DNA of 53,778 nt from Bartonella sp. ML70XJBT.G (GTDB taxonomy: Bacteria; Pseudomonadota; Alphaproteobacteria; Rhizobiales; Rhizobiaceae), in assembly GCF_028618575.1 (NCBI RefSeq), contig NZ_JAQITA010000015.1:1-53778 (forward strand). Reading direction: 5' to 3'. The notes beneath the pieces are model-generated. The model was not told where the DNA came from. It saw nothing but the letters and a program-made list of their open reading frames with translations, and ran no database searches. Shown here piece after piece: positions 38,748 to 48,508 of the stretch (position 1 is its first letter; every line of letters starts with the position of its first letter). The translations under genes and the position numbers were made by a program.

Positions 38748-39603
38748 AAGTGCTGTAAGCGAACTGTGAAGGCTAGTCATTCACCGTCAATAGAGGTTAT
38801 TTCCTTCTATGGAGATAACAAGAGAGGTTACAAAACTTGCTTAATCTTGAAAAGAAGTACCTTTGATTGAGCCTCAATATGATCTGTTGAGTTTTTAAAA
38901 TGATATGCGTTTATTAAAATTATACGGCTTCAATGGGAAGTAAGTTCGATAAATGTGAATAGTTTATACCGTAAAAGTGACGAGAAAAGCATGTCTATAT
39001 TTATAGTCCATTGAAGGGTCATTTTAAAAAAGTGATTGTTTTTATAAGTTAAGGACAATTGCGGTGCTCAAGTGCATTTGTCAAAAATCATAGCTGCTGG
39101 CGGTGTTATTCTTGCAAGCCATGTTTATCACGGGTCTTATTCAGGGAGGTGAAGAATGCTCTTAGTTGTGCGCTTGCCAATGAGAGTGTGATGAAGCTGT
39201 GCTTTTATTTCTCATGGCAGGACTGCCAAAAAATGTGCTCTACCATGTGAATATTTTCTATCGTTTGCATTCCCTTCTACATAGCTTCCTATTTATGATG
39301 AAATTTTAAATTCTGTCCTTCAGTTTTTTGCGTTCATAGAGGTTTTATTAATTAACGTGAAGGTGCATATTCTTTAATGAGATTTTACCTGATTAAAGAA
39401 AGGTGCATTGTCTTTTAATTGAGCACGATGAGATTGAGGTAGGAATGAAGCGTTGGTGGCTGTGAATGCAGGATTGTTGGCTTATGCTGGGAGTGTTGTC
39501 GCGTAGCATATACACATTTGTGGAAAGTGCTGCTCAACATTTTAGAAGCGTTGGTTAGTATACACTTGCGCTTAAGACAGTTTTATTGCAGCACATCGTA
39601 AGC
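38748..39603. other. Decayed DNA without an intact gene
   Basis: Short plus-strand phrases read like protein (VHLSKIIAAGGVILASHVYH at about 39070-39130; VNAGLLAYAGSVVA near 39460), but they are broken and unidentified. No RNA gene or repeat recognised. Confidence 0.35.
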
Positions 39604-39775
39604 TTAGTCATCACTTTTTTTATGCCTTGATTTCTCAAGGGTTTTAATTTCTTTATCAAAATCAGATTCAAATAATTTATCCTGAATAATGCGGTATTTT
39701 TCAAATTCAGTTTTGGCATGTTCTTTGGCAATCGTTGTTGTGATTGTTCCAGCATTTTCGTGTATGTTGATTGAG
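39604..39775 (-). pseudogene. C-terminal remnant of a RhuM-family protein
   Basis: Leftward frame IAKEHAKTEFEKYRIIQDKL and FESDFDKEIKTLEK, ending at a TAA at 39604. This matches the end of RhuM-family proteins (A-x-x-EYEKFR-x-x-QD-x-x-x-x-SDFD). About 55 residues are readable; the main domain is missing. RhuM genes are frequent cargo of islands and restriction-modification loci. Confidence 0.6.
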
Positions 39776-39934
39776 TGGATAATTTATTATCAAAGCCACC
39801 TCATGGTATTGATGTTTTTCGCTCTCATGCAGATGATAAAATAATCGCTGAATGTGCGCAGCGTAATAAAATTAATTCCACATCTGTAACATGAGGTCAT
39901 AAAAGGCGATCATATGGTCAGCGGGGTCAGGAAA

Positions 39935-40289
39935 AGTATTTATGATTATATGATTTGTGAGAGCCATATTGAGAAAGAGTTTGCGCGAAATCTCGATAAT
40001 GCCCCTAATATAAGATTATTTTTTAATTGCTAAGGAGTTAAAATTGCAACGTTCATTGGCTCTTATACGCCGGATTGGGCGTTTTTTTAGAGCGCGAGGG
40101 AGAACAAAAGCTTTACTTTGCGCTGCAGATTTGTTTAAAAAAATCCTATTAAGGAGGAAATTATATGATGGAGCTTAGTGATCATTTGCGAAGTTTGAAG
40201 ACGTTTGTTCGATGAGCTATCTTGATTTTGTCGCGCTGATGGAACAGGATAATACGCCGCCTAGTGGTAATGATACTGTTGATTATTAG
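39935..40289 (+). pseudogene. C-terminal remnant of a type III restriction (Res) subunit
   Basis: Pieces SIYDYMICESHIEKEFARNL, DNAPNIRLFF, (stop, shift) KIATFIGSYTPDWA, (shift) FLEREGEQKLYFALQI and HFAKFEDVCSM reproduce the end of Res proteins: an ESxxE-x-x-FA motif, GSYTPDWA-x-FLE..G..KLYF-x-x-ETKG of the PD-(D/E)XK nuclease, then HF-x-x-(F/L). The nuclease E-T-K is lost (here QIC). Three or more frame changes. No modification subunit is seen. Confidence 0.6.
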
Positions 40290-40326
40290 ATCAAGCATAC
40301 GAGCCTTCATTGCAAGGTGTGTGTTG

Positions 40327-40932
40327 TTAGATTTTGTTTTCTCTGCCGGTTACAGTTCGCGTTATTGTTTTAAAAAACTGGATCTTCTGCAGAGTGCATT
40401 AGTATATCTGAAGTAGCAATCATTATTGCTCGTGAGTCGGCAGCTAAGCTTGCAGCGGGTGATGATCGTTTACACTATCAAGTTTCTGACGTCTGCAGCC
40501 TTCCTTTTTATGCAAAAACATTTACTCATGTACTCGGTGGATGTAATTTTGCATTTATTCAAGCAAGAGAACAAGCACTGTTTGGGGGCAGTCGTGTTTT
40601 GAAAGTAGAGGGAGTTCTTTGTACTTCGAATTTTTACTATAGAAGGACGCTTAGCGATAAAATGATTACTGATGTTTATGAGCGCCATAGGGTTAAAACG
40701 TGATCCTGCTTCGACGCTGCATTATTGGCATGACTTTTTGGGCAAAGCAGGATTGAAACTAGATCAAGAAAAAGATTATGAATTATCGTCTCGATCCTAT
40801 GATGAGCTTAAAGACAATCTTCGTAGATATATTAGAATTGAAAATAAGTTCATTTGTTCGCTTGAGGAAAATATACAGGATGCATTTTATGAGCGATATC
40901 TTGCTATCCGTGCTCCTCTTAATGTTCAATGA
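40327..40932 (+). pseudogene. Decayed SAM-dependent methyltransferase
   Basis: Three frames join: LDFVFSAGYSSRYCFKK (worn motif I), then AECISISEVAIIIARESAAK, VSDVCSLPFYAKTFTHVLGG (motifs II-IV of a class I methyltransferase) and RVLKVEGVLCTSNFYY, then from about 40683 IGLKRDPASTLHYWHDFL to the stop at 40932. Motif I and two frameshifts make it inactive. The stop overlaps the next gene's ATG (ATGA, 40929-40932), so the pair was translationally coupled. Confidence 0.72.
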
Positions 40933-42728
40933 GATTATTAGGGAGTTACCATACAGTTATGGCGCAAAAAATAGTAGCTCAAAATATCATCACGGCAGCT
41001 AAACGACTGCGTGAACGCCAGCCTTATAGCGATGAGCCATTTTTTATATTCGATGTTGATTCTGCGCTGGACCGGGTTCTGCATCTGCAAGCGGTCTGTC
41101 AGCAATATTTTCTTGACGCAGTTATTGCTGTTTCGGTTAAGTCATGCTCGTTAGGTTTGTTGTTGCGACTAATCGCTGAGCACGGACTCAGTGCAGAAGT
41201 ATGCTCGGCAGATGAGCTCCAGTTAGCTTTAAAGGCGGGTTTTACTGGCGATAGGATTGTATTGGATGGGCCTTATAAATCGCTCAAAGATCTTTCTCAA
41301 GGGATTGCTGAAAAGGCACTCATTCATGTCGACAATCCACACGAACTCAAGTCCATAATTGATCTGGTTTCTGATACTGACCGCGTAGTGGGTGTGGGCT
41401 TAAGATTGGCGCATTTTTACAAAGATAGCCAGCGTTCTCGTTTTGGAGTGACAGTGGAAGAATTTGAGGAAGAAATCGTTCCCTTGCTGCAATCTTGCAA
41501 GAATGTTTATCTTAAGGGATTTCATCTTCATATAGATTCGAATCTGGAAAGTCCGGCACGAATTATTGAGAACTTGCGTGATTGGCTTCCCTTCCTTTTA
41601 AAAAATATGCCTAAAGGAGGGCATCTTGATATGGGGAGCGGATTTCCAGTAGACTCCTTTTCAGCAGATGCTGAAGCTACGGCGACGAAACCACAGGAGT
41701 TTTTCCGAGAAATTTTTAATGTTTTATCTGAACAAGACCCCACTTTACCTGCTAGATGGAAATTGATTTTTAAGCTTGGTAGGTATATCAGCGAAGATCA
41801 TGGTTACGCTGTAGGGAGAACTGTGAGTATAAAAAAGCGCGGTCAGGTCGATATCATACAAACAAATCTTAGCATGAACTGGATACCTTCTGTGCGTGTT
41901 TGGCATCATTCGCTTGTGCCGTTAGAAGAGAAAAAAAACGCTTGTGGTAAACATGGTCAGATATTAGTAGGTTTTAGCGGTTTTGAAAATGACCGCCTTT
42001 TTCCTAGGGCAGATTATGGTTTGGGTAAAGATCAGTTGTTTATTATTCGCGGTTGCGGTTCTTATGATTTACAAACTGCTCATGAATGGAGCCGTCTTAA
42101 ACCTCCCGTATACGCTTTATACAAAAAAGAAATCGTAACAGCTAGGCTTGCAGAAAATGCCTTACCAGCTGGGCGAGTAGACTTATTGCATGCAGAGGAA
42201 ACTCTTAGTGTGGATAAAAATATTCAACTCGCACCCGCGTCTTCGAGATACGCTTCCGAACTTTTTAATATCATAGATCGTAATAGAAAGGAATTCAGTC
42301 AATATATGGCTTGGCCACGTTATGTTACGAATGAACATGATGAAGCTATTTTTCTTGACGTTTGCTTTTTGCAACATCAGAAGAATGATGGAAAAACATA
42401 TGCTATTTTGTTTGATGAAGTTCCAGTGGGATTACTTTCTTTCAATAGGATTGATAGTGGTAATAAGACCGCTTATATCGGCTATTGGCTTGATTTAAAA
42501 CTTCAAGGAAAAGGGATTATCACGAAGTCTGTGAAAGCCTTGATGCAATCTTATTTAAAATCTGGCAAAATAAAAAGATTTGTCATAAAATGCTCAGTAG
42601 ACAACCAGAGAAGCAACACAGTAGCGAAGCGCTGTGGCTTTGAGCTTGAGGGTAGATTGAGAAAAGCTGAATTGTTGAACGGCGTTTTTCATGATCAGAA
42701 TATTTATAGCTTTATAATATGTGATTAA
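40929..42728 (+). CDS. Fusion of PLP-barrel decarboxylase-like domain and GNAT acetyltransferase
   Basis: 599 residues (ATG 40929; ATG 40959 is an alternative). Residues 35-400 form a fold-type III PLP domain: AVIAVSVKSCSL (Lys71, Schiff-base position), GFHLHIDSN (His201), LDMGSGFPVD (Gly-rich phosphate loop), FKLGRYI where decarboxylases usually have E-(P/L)-GR, and GCGSYD near the end. The usual CxxxD substrate motif is not evident. Residues 435-599 are a RimJ/RimL-type GNAT with GYWLDLKLQGKGI (acetyl-CoA loop) and NTVAKRCGFELEGRLR. Possibly decarboxylates or racemises an amino acid and acetylates the product. Coupled to a dead methyltransferase. Confidence 0.8.
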   Translation: MRLLGSYHTVMAQKIVAQNIITAAKRLRERQPYSDEPFFIFDVDSALDRVLHLQAVCQQYFLDAVIAVSVKSCSLGLLLRLIAEHGLSAEVCSADELQLALKAGFTGDRIVLDGPYKSLKDLSQGIAEKALIHVDNPHELKSIIDLVSDTDRVVGVGLRLAHFYKDSQRSRFGVTVEEFEEEIVPLLQSCKNVYLKGFHLHIDSNLESPARIIENLRDWLPFLLKNMPKGGHLDMGSGFPVDSFSADAEATATKPQEFFREIFNVLSEQDPTLPARWKLIFKLGRYISEDHGYAVGRTVSIKKRGQVDIIQTNLSMNWIPSVRVWHHSLVPLEEKKNACGKHGQILVGFSGFENDRLFPRADYGLGKDQLFIIRGCGSYDLQTAHEWSRLKPPVYALYKKEIVTARLAENALPAGRVDLLHAEETLSVDKNIQLAPASSRYASELFNIIDRNRKEFSQYMAWPRYVTNEHDEAIFLDVCFLQHQKNDGKTYAILFDEVPVGLLSFNRIDSGNKTAYIGYWLDLKLQGKGIITKSVKALMQSYLKSGKIKRFVIKCSVDNQRSNTVAKRCGFELEGRLRKAELLNGVFHDQNIYSFIICD

Positions 42729-43376
42729 CTAAAAAAGTATTTCTTAATATACTATATAGGTTTGTACCGATGAGGTAAATTGTCAATGCTGAATAAAATT
42801 TAGCCGCGCAAATAAGAAGTCATATGGACAGCGTCTAGAGAGGGGTAAAAAATCATTGAGAGGGTTAGTGCTTTCAATCAAGCTAGATTTGTTAGCAGAA
42901 TAGGAAATTTGCCTTTCGTTCAGCCGTCCAAGAATGCTAAGTGCTTCTTGTTGTCTCAAGCGTTTATCGAAGTGCGGTAAGGCGTAGTTAATGAGACGCT
43001 ATGATTGGGTATCTTGCTGTATAGATTTAGGAAGCAGAAGTGGCAATGCGTATCGCTTTTTTGTGTCCATGAAGAGTAGAGATGTCATAATTACGTTGAG
43101 CATCCACTATAAGATTTTATACAGTTATTGCTTACCAGAATGGCTTTAGACTTTTTATTTTTTACAAACAGAACGTTAGTATCGATGTATCGCGTGCAGT
43201 GCCATTTTTCACTATGTTTAATATGATAAGCAGTTTATAATGATAACAAGGTCTCTTTCGCCTTGAGGGGAGTTGCATATTCTCTAAAAATTAAGTTGAT
43301 AAGGATTTTTAGTAACGCTTAAACATGAGATGATACCATAAGAGCGGGCTTTGATTGTTTTTTTAATTGGTGTGTT
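42729..43376. other. Gap with a leftward coding remnant
   Basis: On the minus strand an open stretch reads RLINYALPHFDKRLRQQEAL, then ILGRLNERQISYSANKSSL and on to about 42790, followed by a stop. No start codon or family was found, so it is probably the end of a decayed gene. The rest is non-coding and includes the puuA promoter. Confidence 0.4.
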
Positions 43377-44804
43377 ATGGCTGTGAAAAATGGTAAACAA
43401 ATGAAAAAAAAAGGTTCTAAGCCTATCGCTCGTTTTCTTAAAAATTTAAGGGGTGTAAACAATTGGCAGCAAGTTTCGCAGTGGCTTGCTTTCCGTAAGG
43501 TAGAAGATATTGAATGTATTACGCCTGATCAAGCGGGTGTGCCCCGTGGCAAGATGATGCTTTCTAAAAAGTTTACATCGGAAACATCATTGGCATTACC
43601 TTCAGCGGTTTTTGTCGCAACAATTTCGGGAGATTATCCTGAAGATGGTCATGGTTTTGAATATCCCAAAACAGATGGTGATCTGCGTCTTGAGCCTGAT
43701 TTGTCTACATTAAGCATTGTACCATGGGAAGATGCTCCCACAGCACAAGTGATTTGTGATCTTGTCTATCAAAATGGACAGGTTGTGGATTACACTCCAC
43801 GAAATGTTTTACGAAAAGTCATAGATTTTTATACGAAAATAGGACTAAAGCCGGTTGTTTCACCAGAAATTGAGTTTTATTTGGTAGAGAAAAATCCTGA
43901 TCCTGATTATCCTTTAGTTCCTCCAGTTGGTCGTTCTGGACGTTCAATTGGTGGGGGACAAGGGTATTCGATTGCCGGTGTGAATGAATTTGATGAGTTC
44001 ATTGATGATATTTATCATTTTTCGGAAGCACAAGGACTGGAGATTGATACACTCATTCATGAGGAAGGGGCAGGTCAGTTTGAAATCAATTTACGCCATG
44101 GTGATCCAATCGAATTAGCTGATCAAGTTTTCATGTTTAAACGAACAATTCGTGAAGCAGCACTAAAGCATAATATGTACGCCACTTTTATGGCCAAGCC
44201 TATTCAAGGGCAGCCAGGTTCTGCGATGCATATTCATCAATCCGTTGTTGATAAGAAGACAGGTATGAACATTTTTACACAAAAGGATGGTGAAGAAAGT
44301 GTCTGTTTTCGTCATTTTATTGGTGGATTACAAAGACATATGGCAGGAGCACTTGTAATGCTTGCGCCTTATGTAAATTCTTATCGACGTCTTATGCCGG
44401 ATATTTCAGCACCTGTTAATTTGCGATGGGGATATGATAACCGCACCACAGCGTTTCGTGTACCTCGTTCTGCTCCTCAAGCACGACGTGTTGAAAATAG
44501 ACTTCCCTCGTCAGATGCGAATCCTTATTTAGCGCTTGCGGCTTCTTTGGCTTGCGGTCTCATTGGACTACAGCAAAAACTTGAACCTGATGAGCCAACA
44601 ACAAGTAATGTGAATGCTGATAACATTGAATTACCGCGTGGTCTCATTGAAGCGGTCAATTTATTTGAACAAGATACAGCGATACGCGCTATTTTAGGAG
44701 ATGTGTTTGTGAGTACTTATGCTGCAATCAAACGACAGGAATTTGAAACTTTTATGGAAGTGATTAGCCCGTGGGAGCGCGAATATCTCTTGCTTAATGT
44801 CTGA
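43377..44804 (+). CDS. puuA: Glutamine synthetase family, gamma-glutamylputrescine synthetase-like
   Basis: 475 residues. GS-type catalytic barrel: VSPEIEFYLVEK (metal Glu), GAGQFEINLRHGDP, GSAMHIHQSV (ATP/metal His) and the arginine block NLRWGYDNRTTAFRVPRSA. The N-terminal beta-grasp has ITPDQAGVPRGKM, typical of the GlnA3/PuuA branch rather than GlnA1. No adenylylation Tyr site. It probably joins glutamate to putrescine or another amine. Followed 11 bases later by a PuuB-like oxidase; the pair implies polyamine use. Confidence 0.85.
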   Translation: MAVKNGKQMKKKGSKPIARFLKNLRGVNNWQQVSQWLAFRKVEDIECITPDQAGVPRGKMMLSKKFTSETSLALPSAVFVATISGDYPEDGHGFEYPKTDGDLRLEPDLSTLSIVPWEDAPTAQVICDLVYQNGQVVDYTPRNVLRKVIDFYTKIGLKPVVSPEIEFYLVEKNPDPDYPLVPPVGRSGRSIGGGQGYSIAGVNEFDEFIDDIYHFSEAQGLEIDTLIHEEGAGQFEINLRHGDPIELADQVFMFKRTIREAALKHNMYATFMAKPIQGQPGSAMHIHQSVVDKKTGMNIFTQKDGEESVCFRHFIGGLQRHMAGALVMLAPYVNSYRRLMPDISAPVNLRWGYDNRTTAFRVPRSAPQARRVENRLPSSDANPYLALAASLACGLIGLQQKLEPDEPTTSNVNADNIELPRGLIEAVNLFEQDTAIRAILGDVFVSTYAAIKRQEFETFMEVISPWEREYLLLNV

Positions 44805-44815
44805 GGTTTATCACG

Positions 44816-46099
44816 ATGATTGATTATAATCCGATTTCTCCAGGAATTTCTTGGTATGAGGACACTTTAGAAGTACGTCCCTCTTATCCATTTTTAAACG
44901 AAAACATACAGTGTGATGTCATTATTATTGGAGGTGGATTTACCGGCCTTTCGGCTGCTTACCATTTAGCGAAGTCTGGAGTGCATGTTGTTTTGTGTGA
45001 AGCTTCGCGTTTTGGTGACGGTGCTTCAGGACGCAATGGCGGGCAATTAGGAACGGGGCAACGACAATGGGTAGAAACACTAGAGAAAAAATATGGTTTT
45101 GAGCGAAGCAAGGCTCTGTTTGATTTAGCTGAAGAAGCCAAAAGAGATATCTTATCTTGGTGTGCAATGCCTGATTGTCAATGCGATTTTATGGGAGGGC
45201 AGCTTTCTGTTACTCATAAAAGACGTGAACGAGTATCTTATCAACGGCATATAGAGACGATGCAACGTTATGGTTATTACGGTCTTACTTTTATGGATAG
45301 AGATGAAACAGTAAAACGGCTTGGTTCCTCTTTTTATCATGGTGGTATTTATGATGCAGAGACTGGTCATATTAATCCCTTAAAACTTATTGTGGGGTTA
45401 GCAAAAAATGCGAAAAATGTAGGTGCTAAGCTTTATGAAAGAACACAAGCAACTGGGCTAGAACGCAGTGCTAGCCATTGGAAGGTGATAACAGAACGAG
45501 GGAATATAAAGGCGGAGCATGTTTTACTTGCGACCAATGCCTATAAGCTTGGACTTCAAAGATTTACTGAGAAAAAGATTTTTTCTCTTCGCTCTTATAT
45601 CGGAGCAACGGAACCTTTGGCGAAAGAGAGCCCGATTCTTCGAGGGGGAGAATCGGTGGATGATTCTCGTTTTATGGTTCGCTATTTTCGCAAAAGCACG
45701 GATAATCGTTTATTATTTGGTGGAGTAGAAAGCTATGATAATCAATATCCTGCAAATTTAGAAAAACGTATAAGACGCCAAATGACGGAAATTTATCCTC
45801 AGCTACACTCTATTAATCTAACCCATTATTGGGGGGCAACGGTCGCCATCACGGTTGAACGGATGCCTTATGTTCGACAACTTTTCTCAAGAATGACTTA
45901 TTGTGGTGGTTATTCAGGTCATGGTGTTATACTTGCTCCTTTTATAGGGAAATTGTATGCTGAGTGGCTGACTGGAAAACGTGAGCGTTTTTCTTCTTTT
46001 CAAGACTTAAAGATTTCCTCTTTTCCAGGTGGGAGGATTTTGCGTTATCCGTTGGTATTTTTGGCAATGCACTGGTTTTCCTTGCTCGATCATTTTTAA
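44816..46099 (+). CDS. puuB: FAD-dependent oxidoreductase, gamma-glutamylputrescine oxidase-like
   Basis: 427 residues. DAO-family fold: Rossmann motif CDVIIIGGGFTGLSAAYHLA, then a long N-terminal tail (NPISPGISWYEDT, typical of PuuB-like oxidases) and GASGRNGGQLGTGQRQ at the FAD. The C-terminal FAD motif is YCGGYSGHGVILAPFIGKL. Oxidatively deaminates the gamma-glutamylated amine to the aldehyde with H2O2 release. In one operon with puuA. The aldehyde step could be done by the ALDH at 26.3 kb. Confidence 0.85.
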   Translation: MIDYNPISPGISWYEDTLEVRPSYPFLNENIQCDVIIIGGGFTGLSAAYHLAKSGVHVVLCEASRFGDGASGRNGGQLGTGQRQWVETLEKKYGFERSKALFDLAEEAKRDILSWCAMPDCQCDFMGGQLSVTHKRRERVSYQRHIETMQRYGYYGLTFMDRDETVKRLGSSFYHGGIYDAETGHINPLKLIVGLAKNAKNVGAKLYERTQATGLERSASHWKVITERGNIKAEHVLLATNAYKLGLQRFTEKKIFSLRSYIGATEPLAKESPILRGGESVDDSRFMVRYFRKSTDNRLLFGGVESYDNQYPANLEKRIRRQMTEIYPQLHSINLTHYWGATVAITVERMPYVRQLFSRMTYCGGYSGHGVILAPFIGKLYAEWLTGKRERFSSFQDLKISSFPGGRILRYPLVFLAMHWFSLLDHF

Positions 46100-46218
46100 T
46101 GAAAGACCCTTTACAATGAAGAAAATTAATGGCTTGTTTAAGATCTATCTGCTTTAATGGTGGGAGCCTCTCTAAATTGTTTCAGCTTTTATAATTGAAT
46201 GGGAAGATAGACAAGTTC

Positions 46219-47694
46219 ATGGTGAGTAAAATTATTCCAGTCTCTCCCTTTGATTGTATTGTTTTTGGTGGGAATGGCGATTTAGCATCACGCAAACTCA
46301 TCTCTGCTCTTTATCATTGTCAGTGTGTTGGGCAATTCAGTGAGCCAACCCGCATTATTGGGGTTGCACGTTCTCCATGGAGCACTGAAGAGTATCAGAA
46401 TTTTGTTCGCACTTCTTTAGAAAAACATGTTCATCAAAAAGATCTCAACCAAATTGAGCTTCACCGTTTTCTTGCGCGCTTAAGTTATGTTTCTATTGAT
46501 GTTACCTCAAACCAAGGATGGCAAGATCTTGCTCTATTATTATCAAAAGGTTCAGCGGATATTCGGGCTTTTTATTTAGCGGTTGGATCGCCACTTTTTC
46601 GTGATATTGTGGTGCGATTAGGGCAAAAGAGCTTGGTGACACAGCAAACACGGATTATCATTGAAAAACCTATTGGCAGTGATGAAAAAACAGCAATTGA
46701 ACTGAATGATATATTCGCAAAAGTATTTCATGAAGATCAAATTTTTCGCATTGATCATTATCTTGGCAAGGAAACTGTTCAGAATTTGATGGCATTGCGA
46801 TTTGTTAATACACTTTATGAACCGTTATGGAATTCCAATTATGTTGATCATGTTCAGATCACGGTTGCTGAATCTTTAGGGTTAGAGGGGCGTGCGGAAT
46901 ATTATGAAAGTGCAGGTGCATTACGTGACATGGTGCAAAACCATATGCTGCAATTGCTTTGTTTAGTGGCCATGGAAGTACCATTTACCAATAAAGCAAA
47001 TGCTGTGCGGGATGAAAAACTGAAAGTTTTACATTCTTTAACACCTCTTGATGTTCATAATGTAGAGCACCATACTGTACGTGGGCAGTATCTTTCTGGT
47101 GTCTTGAAGGGCGATCATGTAGGATCTTATCTTGACGATCTGGGGAAAAAAGCCAGCGAGAGCGAAACATTTGTAGCACTTAAAGTTAAAATTAATAATT
47201 GGCGTTGGGCAGAGACACCTTTTTATTTACGAACTGGTAAGCGCATGTCCACACGGATGTCTGAAATTGTTGTTGTTTTCAAATCCATACCACATAATAT
47301 TTTTAATATAGATTCGCATGAGATTTTTTCTAACCGGCTTGTTATTCGTCTCCAGCCTGATGAAGGTGTAAAACAATGGTTGATGATTAAGGATCCAGGT
47401 CCTGGTGGTATGCGATTTCGTCATATTCCATTAGATATGAGTTTTGCATCTGCATTTTCGCAGCGTAATCCTGATGCTTATGAACGCTTATTGATGGATG
47501 TTATTCGTGGAGATCAAACACTCTTTATGCGTCGTGATGAAATTGAAGCTTCGTGGCGTTGGATTGACCCTATTCTTGAGGGGTGGCGGGTAAGAAAGCA
47601 GCCTATTCATGGATATAGTGCTGGTTCATGGGGTCCATCTGCTTCGACACTTTTGATGGAACGTGATGGGCGGATATGGAATAATTTGGTTTAG
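46219..47694 (+). CDS. zwf: Glucose-6-phosphate 1-dehydrogenase
   Basis: 491 residues from ATG 46219 (the frame is open to 46195; family members start near IIPVSPFDCIVFGG). NADP loop GGNGDLASRKL, IIIEKPIGSD and the active-site RIDHYLGKETVQNL with catalytic His are present. Oxidises glucose-6-phosphate to 6-phosphogluconolactone. First gene of zwf-pgl-edd. Confidence 0.95.
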   Translation: MVSKIIPVSPFDCIVFGGNGDLASRKLISALYHCQCVGQFSEPTRIIGVARSPWSTEEYQNFVRTSLEKHVHQKDLNQIELHRFLARLSYVSIDVTSNQGWQDLALLLSKGSADIRAFYLAVGSPLFRDIVVRLGQKSLVTQQTRIIIEKPIGSDEKTAIELNDIFAKVFHEDQIFRIDHYLGKETVQNLMALRFVNTLYEPLWNSNYVDHVQITVAESLGLEGRAEYYESAGALRDMVQNHMLQLLCLVAMEVPFTNKANAVRDEKLKVLHSLTPLDVHNVEHHTVRGQYLSGVLKGDHVGSYLDDLGKKASESETFVALKVKINNWRWAETPFYLRTGKRMSTRMSEIVVVFKSIPHNIFNIDSHEIFSNRLVIRLQPDEGVKQWLMIKDPGPGGMRFRHIPLDMSFASAFSQRNPDAYERLLMDVIRGDQTLFMRRDEIEASWRWIDPILEGWRVRKQPIHGYSAGSWGPSASTLLMERDGRIWNNLV

Positions 47695-47704
47695 AGCAAT
47701 CACT

Positions 47705-48442
47705 ATGCATGGAATAAATATTGACCGTTTAAATTTTGAAACACCAACGACTCTTGCTTTAGCGTTGGCTGACCATGTTGCAGCAGAATTGAGTGTAGCG
47801 GTTCTGGAGCGTAAGCGCGCAATTTTAGCAGTTTCTGGTGGAAAAACACCAAAACTGTTTTTTCATTATTTATCAAAAGCCGATATTGATTGGCAAAATA
47901 TTATTATCACTTTGGTCGATGAACGTTTTGTCCCTGCCCATCATGAGCGTTCCAATGAACATATGGTACGGCATCATTTGTTACAAAATTTTGCAGCTAA
48001 AGCGCATTTTGTAGGGCTTTATCATAAGGCACGCACCGTTGAGCTTGCTGCTTTTTCAGCGGCTAGTCGTATCAATACTTTATCTCAGCCCTTTGATGTC
48101 ATTGTTTTAGGAATGGGGAATGATGGGCATACGGCTTCATTTTTTCCTGATGCAGATCGTCTAAAGCAAGCACTTGATCTTCAAACACGAGCACTTGTTT
48201 TACCACTTCATGCAAAAAGTGCCATTGAGCCAAGACTCACGCTCACTTTGCCAGTTATCATTCAATCTCGTTGCATTATTCTCCATTTTGAAGGTCTTCA
48301 GAAACGGGATTGTTTTGAAGCGGTTTGTCAGGATGGATCTGAAATGGAAATGCCTGTTCGTGCGGTTTTACGCAATGCCCATCATCTTGTTCAGGTTTAT
48401 TGGTCTCCGGATGAAAATGAAATAAGCGAAGTGAATAGATGA
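47705..48442 (+). CDS. pgl: 6-phosphogluconolactonase
   Basis: 245 residues from ATG 47705, 10 bases after zwf (the frame is open to 47663). Motifs VSGGKTPKLFFHYLS, VDERFVP, NEHMVRHHLL and GMGNDGHTASFFPDA are those of DevB-type lactonases. Hydrolyses 6-phosphogluconolactone. Co-transcribed with zwf and edd. Confidence 0.93.
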   Translation: MHGINIDRLNFETPTTLALALADHVAAELSVAVLERKRAILAVSGGKTPKLFFHYLSKADIDWQNIIITLVDERFVPAHHERSNEHMVRHHLLQNFAAKAHFVGLYHKARTVELAAFSAASRINTLSQPFDVIVLGMGNDGHTASFFPDADRLKQALDLQTRALVLPLHAKSAIEPRLTLTLPVIIQSRCIILHFEGLQKRDCFEAVCQDGSEMEMPVRAVLRNAHHLVQVYWSPDENEISEVNR

Positions 48443-48508
48443 TACAGATGCAGATGATACGCGGTCTCTCTCACTGATGATGAGATCTGTAAGTAAAGGG
48501 GGGAAAAC

